Shown piece after piece: positions 1-6,611 of a stretch of DNA of 64,000 nucleotides (positions within the stretch are counted from its first letter, which is position 1; every line of letters begins with the position of its first letter). Both the position numbers and the translations under genes were made by a program. Origin of the DNA: Actinobacteria bacterium HGW-Actinobacteria-7 (GTDB taxonomy: Bacteria > Actinomycetota > Coriobacteriia > Anaerosomatales > PHET01); NCBI GenBank assembly GCA_002841275.1, contig PHET01000006.1:1-64000 (forward strand), in the 5' to 3' direction. A model generated the notes under the pieces. That model ran no database searches. It had not been told where the DNA came from and was given only the letters and a program-made list of their open reading frames with translations.

Positions 1-362
1 CCAAAGGCAGCGCGCGCTACGACGTGATTCTGGACAACGTGGGCAGCCACTCGCTCTCGGACACCAGGCGCGTGCTCGAGCCCTACGGGCTGCTCCTCCC
101 GAGCAGCGGCCACGCCGGTATGAGTTGGGTGATCGCCGCAGCGATCTCCTCGATGTTCGTCCGGCAGCAGGGTCGGGTCTTCATGGCTCTCACCGACACC
201 CAGAGCCTGCTCGCGCTGGGTGAGCTCATCGACGCCGGCACGGTGACGCCGGTCATCGATAGGACGTATCCGCTGAGCGAGACCGCGCGCGCCTTCGAGT
301 ACCTGGACGAGGGACATGCGCGCGCGAAGGTCGTTGTATCCGTGGCTGCGAGCGCAGCATGA
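1..362 (+). CDS. Zinc-binding (MDR) alcohol dehydrogenase, C-terminal part
   Basis: The frame is open from nucleotide 3 and runs off the left edge, so only about the last 119 residues are present. YDVILDNVG near the start is the dinucleotide-binding strand of medium-chain dehydrogenases, and the end (LDEGHARAKVVVSV) is the usual closing segment of quinone reductase-like MDR enzymes. The family reduces or oxidises carbonyl/alcohol groups with NAD(P)H; the substrate cannot be told. The stop overlaps the region just upstream of the next gene. Family call is good; specificity is unknown. Confidence 0.8.
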   Translation, partial: KGSARYDVILDNVGSHSLSDTRRVLEPYGLLLPSSGHAGMSWVIAAAISSMFVRQQGRVFMALTDTQSLLALGELIDAGTVTPVIDRTYPLSETARAFEYLDEGHARAKVVVSVAASAA

Positions 363-382
363 GCGCTTCTGCTGGAGGGGGC

Positions 383-883
383 ATGCGAACGATGGTCGAT
401 GTGAGGGTCATCCTGTCGGCTCTATGGGGATCCCTGATGCTGGTCTTCCTGCTCGGGGACGTGCTTCGGATCTTTGCGGGGGACTACACGGCGGGTGAGC
501 TGGCGGGCGTCCCGGCGTCCCAATCGATGTGGGTCGGTATCGCTGCGTTGATGCTGACCCCGATTCTGATGATGGTGCTGTCTCTCGTGGTGCCGTATCC
601 GGCGATCCGGTGGGTCTGCATCGTCGCGGCGGGCCTCTGGATCGTCTTGACCCTCATGGGCCTGCCGTACCCGGGCGCGTACGACAACTTCCTCATCGGC
701 GTCAGCGTCGTTGTGTGTGGGGCGATCATCTGGTACGGCCTGGACGTGGTCGGTTGCCACGTAGCCGTGAGCCGATCCTCCGCAGCGGACGCGGGCCGGA
801 TGCGCCCGACAGGGGAGCCCAGTGGACGGCGAGAGTTAGAGTATGTTCGGTCGGGCGCCGGGTCTGCTCGGCTGCCTAGGTGA
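383..883 (+). CDS. Four-helix membrane protein, DUF6326-like
   Basis: This is a 166-residue protein with about four hydrophobic segments (roughly residues 6-24, 48-70, 77-97 and 104-122), then a polar, low-complexity tail of about 45 residues rich in Arg, Ser and Gly. The opening VRVILSALWGSLML resembles the small membrane family DUF6326, which has no known function. I chose ATG 383 because GGAGGGGG lies just before it; ATG 359 upstream overlaps the preceding stop and lacks such a site. The tail looks unlike the membrane core and may be an extension by frame drift. Confidence 0.55.
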   Translation: MRTMVDVRVILSALWGSLMLVFLLGDVLRIFAGDYTAGELAGVPASQSMWVGIAALMLTPILMMVLSLVVPYPAIRWVCIVAAGLWIVLTLMGLPYPGAYDNFLIGVSVVVCGAIIWYGLDVVGCHVAVSRSSAADAGRMRPTGEPSGRRELEYVRSGAGSARLPR

Positions 884-1128
884 TTGGAGTGAATGTGGAC
901 ACACCGGTTGTGGGCAAGCCGTGGTTCAACGCTCGTCGCTACGGAATCGGCTGGCGGCCAGTGACGTGGCAGGGTTGGGTCGCGAGCGGAGCCGACAACC
1001 CGGCTGCGATTGCGATCTCGGTCGTACTTCTCGTCGGTCTTCTCGCCCTCGTCTGCTATCTGACAGGCGGGAAGCCTGGTCCGCTACGGCCGGGCAATGA
1101 TGACCAGACGTCACCCGGCGCGAAGTGA
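880..1128 (+). CDS. Small single-pass membrane protein with a WQGW motif
   Basis: Up to 82 residues. It begins with a conserved-looking block (PWFNARRYGIGWRPVTWQGW), followed by one transmembrane helix (about residues 40-62) and a short polar tail. Similar short proteins with a KYGxGWxPxTWQGW head occur in many bacteria and have no assigned function. GTG 880 overlaps the previous stop, but GTG 895 is preceded by GGAG with good spacing and may be the true start. It lies just before an attC half-site at 1163, so it could be the first cassette gene of the array. Confidence 0.6.
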   Translation: MIGVNVDTPVVGKPWFNARRYGIGWRPVTWQGWVASGADNPAAIAISVVLLVGLLALVCYLTGGKPGPLRPGNDDQTSPGAK

Positions 1129-1162
1129 AGGGCGACTGCGGCTCTTGACTGCGGCTGGCGCC

Positions 1163-1183
1163 GCCCAACAGACGGATCAACCT
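1163..1183 (+). repeat. attC site, left half (interrupted by an IS)
   Basis: GCCCAAC at 1163-1169 is a perfect outer attC box (RYYYAAC). It is followed by ACGGATCAACCT, which pairs with AGGTTATCCGT at 2528-2538 if one C is left unpaired. That unpaired base is the hallmark of attC inner arms. The site ends at the inferred CT core (1182-1183) where the IS110 element enters. Joined to 2515-2549 it makes a 56-bp site. Confidence 0.75.
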
Positions 1184-1198
1184 GACAGTGATAATGGC

Positions 1199-1390
1199 CG
1201 AGGCGCCGTTCGGATGTGACGATGGTGCCGGGCCTCGTCGATCGGGCTGACCCACAACCTGACTGACCCGTGTGTCATCTGCGAGATCTGTCGCCGGATC
1301 GGCGGAGCCCATCTCATCAGTCGCACGCGACCGAACGGGCGTCCGTGACCTCATAGGAGCCTGCGCGAACAGGCGCCCGTCACTGTCTTG
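1199..1390 (+). ncRNA. Candidate IS110 bridge RNA
   Basis: The non-coding left end can fold in the order expected for a bridge RNA. There is a 5' stem CGAGGC/GCCTCG (1199-1204/1232-1237) and a first loop closed by CGATC/GATCG (1239-1243/1297-1301) and capped by TGAC/GTCA (1264-1277). A second loop contains hairpins at 1320-1331 and 1335-1380. Candidate guides are CAACCT at 1255-1260 (same as the left target, 1178-1183), GCGAG at 1281-1285 (complement of core plus right target, 2513-2517), GGAGC..ATCT at 1304-1314 (like the right end GGAGCATCT) and CACTGTC at 1381-1387 (complement of the left end GACAGTG, 1184-1190). Short matches can arise by chance; the order and geometry are the argument. 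Confidence 0.55.
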
Positions 1391-1438
1391 TCCGCCCGCC
1401 CGGCCGGTGCGTGCCTTCGGTGGAAGGCGGTATCGAGC

Positions 1439-2506
1439 ATGGCAGGAAGCACAGTTGTTGTCATCGGTGGCGTGGACACGCACGGGCACACCCATCAGGC
1501 CGCGGCGATCGATTCGGCGGGCAGGCTCCTCGGCGGTGCCGAGTTCGAAGCCTGCGCCGAAGGGTATCGCGACCTGCTCGCGTGGCTTCGCGATCATGGC
1601 ACGATAGAGTCGGTGGGGGTCGAGGGCACCGGGTCCTACGGAGCGGGTCTATGCCGTCATCTGGTCGCACGAGGCGTGGACGTGGTCGAGGTCGATCGTC
1701 CCGATAGGAAGACGCGCCGCGCCAAAGGCAAGTCCGACCCCATCGACGCCGAGTGCGCGGCCAGAGCGGTGCTCGCCGGTACCGCGACGACCACCCCCAA
1801 AGACCGTCGGGGAGTCGTGGAATCCATCCGGATGCTGCGAATCGCCCGCTCAGGGGCGGTGAAGGCCAGGACCGCCGCCATCAACGCACTGAAGACGACC
1901 ATGATCACCGCGCCGGAAGGGGTGCGGGCCGCTTTTGATCTCCTGACAGCGGCCAAACTCATCGACACGTGTCGGGCGCTGCGTCCCGACCGCACCCATC
2001 TCGAGGATCCGGTGCAAGGCGCCAAGCTCGCTCTGCGTACGATCGCACGCAGGATCGAGGCCTTCGATCTCGAGATCCGCGAGCTCGACTCCACGCTGAC
2101 CCGCCTGGTCGGCGGGGTGGCGCCGGCGACTCTCGCGCTCGCCGGAATCGGCGTTGATCACGCGGGGCAGTTGCTCGTGAGTGCCGGGCAGAACCCCGAG
2201 CGGCTGCACTCGGAGGCCGCTTTCGCACGGTTGTGCGGGGCTGCGCCGATTCCGGCGTCGAGCGGTCGCACGTCAAGGCATCGACTGAGTCGAGGCGGCG
2301 ATCGCCAGGCGAACCGCGCGCTGCACATGGCGGTGGTGGTGCGGCTGCGACGATGCCCGCGCACGAGGGCCTATGCCGAGAGGCGCACAGCCGAGGGTCT
2401 GTCCAAACCGGAGATCATGCGCTGCCTGAAACGGTACCTCGCACGTGAGGTCTATCATGCTCTGCAGGCTGACCTGCGGGCGCTCGAGGGGGTTGACTCG
2501 ATATAG
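1439..2506 (+). CDS. IS110-family transposase (DEDD recombinase)
   Basis: 355 residues from ATG 1439. The N-terminal RuvC-like DEDD domain shows GVDTHGHTH (first Asp), GVEGTGSYG (Glu) and KSDPIDAECAARAV (last two Asp). The C-terminal Tnp20-type domain has LCGAAPIPASSGRTSRHRLSRGG with the serine expected for the second catalytic step, then NRALHMAVVVRLR. Length is normal for the family and no frame break is seen, so the enzyme is probably active. In this family an RNA made from the non-coding left end guides target choice. A longer frame begins upstream at 1388, but it overlaps the candidate bridge RNA and has no ribosome site. Confidence 0.9.
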   Translation: MAGSTVVVIGGVDTHGHTHQAAAIDSAGRLLGGAEFEACAEGYRDLLAWLRDHGTIESVGVEGTGSYGAGLCRHLVARGVDVVEVDRPDRKTRRAKGKSDPIDAECAARAVLAGTATTTPKDRRGVVESIRMLRIARSGAVKARTAAINALKTTMITAPEGVRAAFDLLTAAKLIDTCRALRPDRTHLEDPVQGAKLALRTIARRIEAFDLEIRELDSTLTRLVGGVAPATLALAGIGVDHAGQLLVSAGQNPERLHSEAAFARLCGAAPIPASSGRTSRHRLSRGGDRQANRALHMAVVVRLRRCPRTRAYAERRTAEGLSKPEIMRCLKRYLAREVYHALQADLRALEGVDSI

Positions 2507-2512
2507 GAGCAT

Positions 2513-2549
2513 CTCGCTTCGCTCGCAGGTTATCCGTCAGACGTTCGAC
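2513..2549 (+). repeat. attC site, right half (interrupted by an IS)
   Basis: Contains the inner arm AGGTTATCCGTC (2528-2539) and outer box GTTCGAC (2543-2549). The stretch CTCGCTTCGCTCGCAGGTTAT is nearly the same as CTCGCTTGGCTCGCAGGTCAT in the attC at 7082-7228, which supports its identity. It completes the left half at 1163-1183. Confidence 0.72.
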
Positions 2550-2568
2550 AGAACGAGGAGGTGTGGCG

Positions 2569-2991
2569 ATGAATCGGCTCTCTATTCGTTTCGCCTGCGC
2601 GATGCTCGCTCTCGCGGCCGTGGTGAATGCCGGGTGCTCAAACCCGTCGCCGACTCCTGAGTGGAGGAGCATCGCGACGCTGTCGGAATCAGCTGGCCAG
2701 ACCTCCGTGCCTGTTGAGGTCGAGTCGTTGAAGTGCCGTCTGAAGTTGTCAATCGATGGCGAGATTCCGCTGGTTCGAGTCTATTTGCTGCCACCGGATT
2801 GGACGCCTTCCCCATCGACATCAATGACCGGTGATCCAGCAGTTCCGCCTCACTTTCTCGTGGCAAGCAGCGAACGGACGGGGGAATTGTTGGTGCCCGT
2901 TTCAAAGGGCCCGGGGCGCTACTTGCTGCTCGTTGAACCACAGCACGTCACTCACTGGACAGTCGAACTCGAGGAGATTCCCGGCGAGTGA
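2569..2991 (+). CDS. Cassette lipoprotein of unknown function
   Basis: 140 residues. An N-terminal signal (basic MNRLSIRF, hydrophobic core, lipobox VNAGC at about residues 18-22) marks a secreted lipoprotein. The mature part resembles a small beta-rich domain but I do not recognise the family. ATG 2569 is chosen because AGGAGG (2556-2561) sits 7 nt before it; GTG 2563 is too close. It starts 20 bp after an attC outer box, which is how a cassette gene sits. Exported lipoproteins are common in integron cassettes. Confidence 0.7.
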   Translation: MNRLSIRFACAMLALAAVVNAGCSNPSPTPEWRSIATLSESAGQTSVPVEVESLKCRLKLSIDGEIPLVRVYLLPPDWTPSPSTSMTGDPAVPPHFLVASSERTGELLVPVSKGPGRYLLLVEPQHVTHWTVELEEIPGE

Positions 2992-3012
2992 AGCGATTGC
3001 GATACGTTGGGC
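2992..3012 (+). repeat. Possible attC remnant (right end only)
   Basis: ACGTTGGGCAGAC at about 3004-3016 is the same string family as the right ends of other sites here (for example CGTTGGGCAGAC at 15475). No convincing left arm can be found between the lipoprotein stop and this box. Called only as a remnant. Confidence 0.35.
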
Positions 3013-3098
3013 AGACGAGGGTTGGGGCGGTGTGGTGGGCGTGTCTGGGTCCTTCGCGCCAGTCACGCACTGTCGCTTGAATAGGAGAGCGAGCATCC

Positions 3099-3635
3099 GT
3101 GAAGTATGTTGCGCTGCTGCGTGGGATCAACGTCGGCAAGGGCGTTCGCGTGCCGATGAAGACCCTGAAGGCACTTCTCGAAGAGCTCGGGCTTGGCGAT
3201 GTCGCCACCTACCTGAACTCGGGCAATGTGGTATTCAGCTCATCTCTGAGCGTCCCTGAGCTGACGCGTCTGCTCGAAGACGAGCTTGAGCGGGCGTTCG
3301 GCGCGAAGATCCGGACTTTGGTCAAGACATCGGCGGAGATGATCGCGATCGCGGAATCGATACCGAGCGAGTGGGGAAACGGGCAGGGTGAGCAGACGTA
3401 TGTCGCGTACTTGTTCAGTGATGTCGACCAGCCGGGTCTCGTATCAGCGCTGCCGGTCAAAATGGAGTTCTTGACCATCTTCTACACGCCTGGGGCTATC
3501 GTCTGGAACATCAAGCGAGAGAACTACAATCGCAGCCATATCACCAAGATCGTCGGACACAGCTCGTACGCTCGGATGACCACGAGGAACGTCAACACGG
3601 CGAGGAAGCTCGCTGCGCTTTGCGCTGAGCCCTGA
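3099..3635 (+). CDS. DUF1697 family protein
   Basis: 178 residues starting YVALLRGINVGK, the signature opening of DUF1697. NSGNVVF and the ending GHSSYARMTTRNVNTARKLA (the family's T-R-N-x-x-T block) also fit. Full length for the family. Function is unknown; the fold is compact and cytosolic. GTG 3099 has AGGAGAG about 9 nt upstream. DUF1697 genes are known as integron cassettes, and this one is followed by an attC-like right end at 3658. Confidence 0.85.
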   Translation: MKYVALLRGINVGKGVRVPMKTLKALLEELGLGDVATYLNSGNVVFSSSLSVPELTRLLEDELERAFGAKIRTLVKTSAEMIAIAESIPSEWGNGQGEQTYVAYLFSDVDQPGLVSALPVKMEFLTIFYTPGAIVWNIKRENYNRSHITKIVGHSSYARMTTRNVNTARKLAALCAEP

Positions 3636-3664
3636 GGGCGGTGCCGCCGCCCAACACGTTGGGT
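3628..3664 (+). repeat. Short, degenerate attC-like site
   Basis: The right outer box GTTGGGT (3658-3664) and the inner arm CCGCCCAACAC are clear. Just upstream GGGCGG (3636-3641) can pair with CCGCCC, giving a hairpin much smaller than the other sites. No good left outer box is present beyond AGCCCTG. Either a truncated attC or one whose left arm has been eroded into the end of the DUF1697 gene. Confidence 0.4.
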
Positions 3665-3739
3665 GTGGCTTTGCGCGAGCCAGTAGTATGCGGGTAGCAT
3701 CCTAGTGAACGCTTCGTTCGTTCGGCGGAGGGAAGCTCC

Positions 3740-3991
3740 GTGCTCGGGGGCACTTGGACATTGCTGGTCATTGCTTGGGCAGCGGTAGCCGCGGCGACAT
3801 ACTTCGCCTGTGGTGGTCGCCTGCGCTTCCATGGGTGCACCGCACCCCTACCCGGCGAGTGCACCTTCGACATGCTTGCCTTCTACTACGACGATTACGG
3901 GACGCTGCAGTGTGATTGCCTCGACGACATCAATGACGATGACGCCATGATTGTCGGGGAGCCGGAGCTAGACGACCTGTCGCACACCTAG
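3740..3991 (+). CDS. Small cassette protein with one membrane helix and acidic tail
   Basis: 83 residues from GTG 3740, which has GGAGGG 6 nt before it. Residues 4-23 form a transmembrane helix or uncleaved signal. The rest has four Cys (in GCTAPLPGEC and CDC) and a strongly acidic end (DDINDDDAM, then EPELDDLS). I do not recognise a family. The stop codon lies inside the left box of the next attC, a common arrangement for cassette genes. Confidence 0.5.
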   Translation: MLGGTWTLLVIAWAAVAAATYFACGGRLRFHGCTAPLPGECTFDMLAFYYDDYGTLQCDCLDDINDDDAMIVGEPELDDLSHT

Positions 3992-4074
3992 CAGGGGCAT
4001 CAACCTGACAACCAGAAGGTAGACTGCCTAAGAGCAGCGCCTGCATTGCGGGTTACGCGCACAACACACTAGGC
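3986..4074 (+). repeat. attC site, 89 bp
   Basis: Left box ACCTAGC (contains the stop of the preceding gene), inner arm GGCATCAACC, right inner part GGGTTACGCGC, right box ACTAGGC. GGCATCAACC pairs with GGTTACGC with one unpaired C. The right end is clearly related to the one at 9884-9970 (GGGTTATGCGCAACACGTGAGGC). Carries AGGTAGACTG at 4017-4026, shared with two other sites. Confidence 0.65.
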
Positions 4075-4119
4075 ATTGTGTTGCCGGTGTCGGGCAGTCG
4101 ATTGCGGTGGGGGAGGCAA

Positions 4120-4707
4120 ATGGAGCGCGCTGACGAGTTCCGGACTGAACGACTGCTGCTTCGTCGCTGGGGACCTGGAGACCGCGAAGCCTTCTCGGTA
4201 ATGAACTCCGATCCAAGAGTGATGGAGTTCCTGCCAGCGCTCCTATCGCGCGAGCAGAGTGACGTTCTCGCCGACCGCTTCGAGGCCCATTTCGACCGCG
4301 AGGGGTTTGGGCCGTGGGCTGTGGAGGTCGTCGGTGGACCGGAGTTCGTCGGATTTGTTGGGCTCCTCACGGTCTCATTCGAGGCGCACTTCACTCCAGC
4401 GGTCGAGATTGGGTGGCGGCTCGCGTCCGAACAGTGGGGGCACGGCTACGCCACTGAGGCGGCGTCGGCGGCGCTTGTCTACGGGTTTGATTCGCTAGGC
4501 CTGGACGAGATAGTCGCGTTCACGGTCCCGGCGAACCTTCGGTCTCAAGCGGTGATGGAGCGCATCGGCATGGTTCGGGATGAGGCTGGCGACTTCGACC
4601 ATCCGTCGCTGCCGGAAGACTCACCGCTCAGGTGGCACGTGCTGTACCGAAGGCGCTCGGACATACCTGGCGGGGGGCATCGCGCAGAACGCCAGAAGGT
4701 AGACTGA
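4120..4707 (+). CDS. GNAT acetyltransferase, RimJ/RimL type
   Basis: 195 residues. It begins TERLLLRRWGPGDREAF, the usual opening of RimJ/RimL-like acetyltransferases. The acetyl-CoA loop region reads EQWGHGYATEAASAAL and the C-terminal segment NLRSQAVMERIGM is typical. Likely acetylates a small amine or a protein N-terminus with acetyl-CoA; the substrate is unknown. ATG 4120 follows GGGGGAGG. The last 14 residues are encoded inside the following attC, so the cassette gene has borrowed recombination-site sequence as coding sequence. Confidence 0.85.
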   Translation: MERADEFRTERLLLRRWGPGDREAFSVMNSDPRVMEFLPALLSREQSDVLADRFEAHFDREGFGPWAVEVVGGPEFVGFVGLLTVSFEAHFTPAVEIGWRLASEQWGHGYATEAASAALVYGFDSLGLDEIVAFTVPANLRSQAVMERIGMVRDEAGDFDHPSLPEDSPLRWHVLYRRRSDIPGGGHRAERQKVD

Positions 4708-4750
4708 TGTGAGAAGGTGCGCGCGTCCGCTCATGCCCAACACGCTGGAT
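4665..4750 (+). repeat. attC site, 86 bp, overlaps GNAT gene end
   Basis: Left box ACCTGGC (4665-4671), inner arm GGGCATCG, conserved AGGTAGACTG at 4697-4706, right inner arm CTCATGCCCAACAC, right box GCTGGAT (4744-4750). GGGCAT pairs with ATGCCC with an extrahelical C. Confidence 0.7.
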
Positions 4751-4785
4751 GCACGGCCAGGTCACTCGTCCCGGATGGAGCGCGC

Positions 4786-5181
4786 GTGAAGAGACGCGAT
4801 TTCATGCAGTTCGTGCTGGATGACGACGGGCTCGCAACCCCCGACGGCCTGATTGACCCAGCGCGCATCCGAGTCGCCAAGCTCGAACGCAGCCGAGTGC
4901 GCGAGCACTACGCTTCCTCTACTTCGACCTCTGCGGCCGGGGTAGTCGGAGGCGCGACCGCAGGCGCCATCATCGCGGGCCCCATCGGCCTCGTCGCTGG
5001 TGGGCTGTTGGGCTCCACCATAAAGGACGAACAGTCCAAGGCCGAGGTGTTGCGGACCGTCTCGGCGACCATGCAGATCGCGACTGACTCAACTTCGCGA
5101 ACCGTCGACGTGCCGCTTGACCGCATCGGCGACGCTGAGGACTTCGTCGCCGCCGTGCGCAAGGCGGCGGGGCTGGAGTAG
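4786..5181 (+). CDS. Glycine-zipper membrane-associated cassette protein
   Basis: 131 residues from GTG 4786. A central hydrophobic glycine-zipper (about residues 46-74, with GGATAGAIIAGP and GLVAGGLLG) could insert in or associate with a membrane. The flanks are polar. The C-terminal half (VPLDRIGDAEDFVAAVRKAAG) looks like a small PH-like or bPH fragment, but I cannot place it in a family. A longer frame starts inside the attC at 4717; the shorter start follows the site. Function unknown. Confidence 0.6.
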   Translation: MKRRDFMQFVLDDDGLATPDGLIDPARIRVAKLERSRVREHYASSTSTSAAGVVGGATAGAIIAGPIGLVAGGLLGSTIKDEQSKAEVLRTVSATMQIATDSTSRTVDVPLDRIGDAEDFVAAVRKAAGLE

Positions 5182-5197
5182 TACCCGCGCGGTTGGC

Positions 5198-5283
5198 GTC
5201 CAACAAGGGCACGGAGCGGTTGTCGCAAGGTAGTACGCGGAAGAGAGTGTCTGGGGCGGCTGCTGTTGCCCAACACGTTCGAC
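5198..5283 (+). repeat. attC site, 86 bp
   Basis: Left box GTCCAAC (5198-5204), inner arm AAGGGCACGGAGC, right inner arm TTGCCCAACAC, right box GTTCGAC (5277-5283). GGGCA pairs with TGCCC. Spacer contains AGGTAGTACG, a relative of the AGGTAGACTG motif of neighbouring sites. Confidence 0.72.
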
Positions 5284-5334
5284 AGACAGCAGGACTGGCC
5301 TGCTGGGCGTCACGGTGACCGCTAGGAGAATCGT

Positions 5335-5709
5335 ATGCCCATAGGCGCGAGCATCATCATCACCTTGGCGCTGGTGTTCTATTCCGTCGGCGTCTGGAGT
5401 GAGCGAATAGCCGGAAGACTCAAACCGTGGCATCTAGGCTTCTTCTATCTTGGGCTGGCGTGCGACACCGTGGGCACCGGGATGATGTTCAGCTTTGCCA
5501 AGGGCATGACTTTCGATGTCCATGGCATCACGGGCGTGCTTGCCATCGTCCTCATGCTGGTGCACGCGGTTTGGGCGACTGTCGTACTGGTGAGACGAGA
5601 CGAGAACTGGATCACACGATTCCACACGTTCAGCATCGTGGTCTGGGTGGTGTGGCTGGTGCCCTACTGCAGTCCGATCTTCTTCGCGATGGCGGATCTT
5701 CCCGGATAG
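5335..5709 (+). CDS. HsmA-type (TIGR03987) membrane protein
   Basis: 124 residues with four transmembrane helices (about 5-21, 33-52, 64-84 and 98-118). HxGFFYLGLACDTVGT and the closing VWVVWLVPYCSPIFFAM match the family known as TIGR03987 or HsmA, whose role is not established. ATG 5335 lies about 50 bp after the preceding attC. Complete for its family. A membrane protein of this type in a cassette is unusual only in that most family members are stand-alone chromosomal genes. Confidence 0.75.
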   Translation: MPIGASIIITLALVFYSVGVWSERIAGRLKPWHLGFFYLGLACDTVGTGMMFSFAKGMTFDVHGITGVLAIVLMLVHAVWATVVLVRRDENWITRFHTFSIVVWVVWLVPYCSPIFFAMADLPG

Positions 5710-5757
5710 TGTGATCATCGGCCTCACACGTGGTCGTCTCGGTTACGAGACCAGCCC

Positions 5758-5846
5758 AGGACAGCTGTTCGCATCAACCCGACGCGCGTCAGGCCCCGTG
5801 TAGTGGGGAATCGCTTGGCGCACGGGTAATGCGTAACAAGTCAGGC
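5758..5846 (+). repeat. attC site, about 89 bp
   Basis: Inner arm CGCATCAACCCG (about 5770-5782) pairs with CGGGTAATGCG (5823-5833) with one unpaired base and one mismatch. Right box GTCAGGC (5840-5846); left box is degenerate (AGGACAG). The 50 bp between the HsmA stop and this site hold nothing recognisable. Confidence 0.6.
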
Positions 5847-5887
5847 GCAACCTGATCTGCTTGACCACCTCCGAAAGTGTGTGGTAT

Positions 5888-5905
5888 TTCTAACCAGTGT
5901 TAGAA
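5888..5905. promoter_or_regulatory. Palindromic operator upstream of the regulator cassette
   Basis: TTCTAAC-CAGT-GTTAGAA is a perfect inverted repeat with 7-bp arms, ending 30 bp before the first gene of a membrane protein/XRE pair. The position suits autorepression by the XRE protein encoded at 6277-6477. This is inferred from position; no binding data. Confidence 0.5.
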
Positions 5906-5935
5906 GCATCGCACATTTCGAATTGGAGGCAACAT

Positions 5936-6280
5936 GTGAAGCGTCCATGGGTGTTCTGGCTGGGAGCTCTCGGCTTGGTTGGCGTCATCGGTCCGCTTGT
6001 GACCGGGAATCCCTATCTGTTTGGTTTCGTGTGGTTCTTCGCGTTCTTCGGCTGGAGAGGAATCGCGCTTGATGAGCGACTTGAACTCGCTGCGGGCCGC
6101 GCGTCTAGAAACGCTGTGCTGGCCGGGGCCGTTGGCTTCGCATGCGCGGCGTTTGCGGTGTCGCTGCCGGGTAGTCCCACCTACTTGCGGCCCTCCGCCT
6201 TCGTCGCTGCCTTTGCCGCGCAGATGCTCGTATTCAGCATCTCGCTTGTGTACTACAACCGCGTGAGGGTCTCGCTGTGA
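5936..6280 (+). CDS. Membrane protein, DUF3796-like, partner of an XRE regulator
   Basis: 114 residues with about four hydrophobic segments (about 5-20, 22-38, 55-75 and 80-106). Small four-helix membrane proteins of the DUF3796 kind are often co-encoded with a short YozG-like XRE repressor, which is what follows here with a 4-bp overlap (GTGA). GTG 5936 has GGAGG 6 nt upstream; the ATG two bases earlier is out of frame and stops at once. Role unknown; possibly senses or responds to a membrane stress under control of its partner. Confidence 0.65.
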   Translation: MKRPWVFWLGALGLVGVIGPLVTGNPYLFGFVWFFAFFGWRGIALDERLELAAGRASRNAVLAGAVGFACAAFAVSLPGSPTYLRPSAFVAAFAAQMLVFSISLVYYNRVRVSL

Positions 6281-6477
6281 CGCTCCGAACGACGCTGAAG
6301 GAACACCGCACGCTCCTGGGTTTGACGCAGGAGCAGCTCGCCAAGGCGGTGGGCGTCCGCCGCGAGACGATGGTGTTCCTCGAAGCAGGCAAGTACAACC
6401 CTTCACTGAAGCTCGCGATGGACGTCGCGCGCCAGCTTGGTTGCACCGTCGAGGAGCTCTTCACGTTCGATGATTGA
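6277..6477 (+). CDS. XRE/Cro family transcriptional regulator (YozG-like)
   Basis: 66 residues, nearly all one helix-turn-helix domain. [20 protein letters not shown] is the HTH and the end [12 protein letters not shown] is the usual closing of this short YozG/YgzD-like group. Starts at GTG 6277 within the stop of the upstream gene, so the two are translationally coupled. Probably represses its own operon at the palindrome 5888-5905. Confidence 0.9.
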   Translation: MTLRTTLKEHRTLLGLTQEQLAKAVGVRRETMVFLEAGKYNPSLKLAMDVARQLGCTVEELFTFDD

Positions 6478-6484
6478 TTGGTGT

Positions 6485-6566
6485 GCCTGACAAAGGCATC
6501 GAACGGACGTGTCAGGGTAGTATCAACCGGTGGGTACGGGGGCTGCTCACGCCTTACACGTTAGCC
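6485..6566 (+). repeat. attC site, 82 bp
   Basis: Left box GCCTGAC (6485-6491), inner arm AAAGGCATCGAACGG, right inner arm TCACGCCTTACAC, right box GTTAGCC (6560-6566). AAGGC pairs with GCCTT, and the following bases pair after an unpaired C. Confidence 0.72.
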
Positions 6567-6611
6567 CCATTGCCTAGGACGACGACAGTTCCACGGGAGT
6601 CGGGAGTGGAC

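Larger units (their letters stand above)
1184..2512 (+). mobile_element. IS110-family insertion sequence inside an attC site
   Basis: An element of about 1.33 kb with one DEDD transposase gene, about 255 bp of non-coding left end and only about 6 bp after the stop codon. That layout fits the IS110 branch of the family. There are no terminal inverted repeats. Ends were set by asking which cut restores the attC hairpin: CT at 1182-1183 and CT at 2513-2514 would be the core dinucleotide. The element starts GACAGTG and ends GGAGCAT. Boundaries are inferred from pairing and could be off by a few bases. Confidence 0.72.

Noticed and set aside
3700..3726. CGCTTCGTTCGTTCGGC upstream of the 83-residue cassette gene resembles an attC right end.
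   Set aside because: The preceding 40 bp do not form a paired arm and the distance from the site at 3658 is too short for a full second site.
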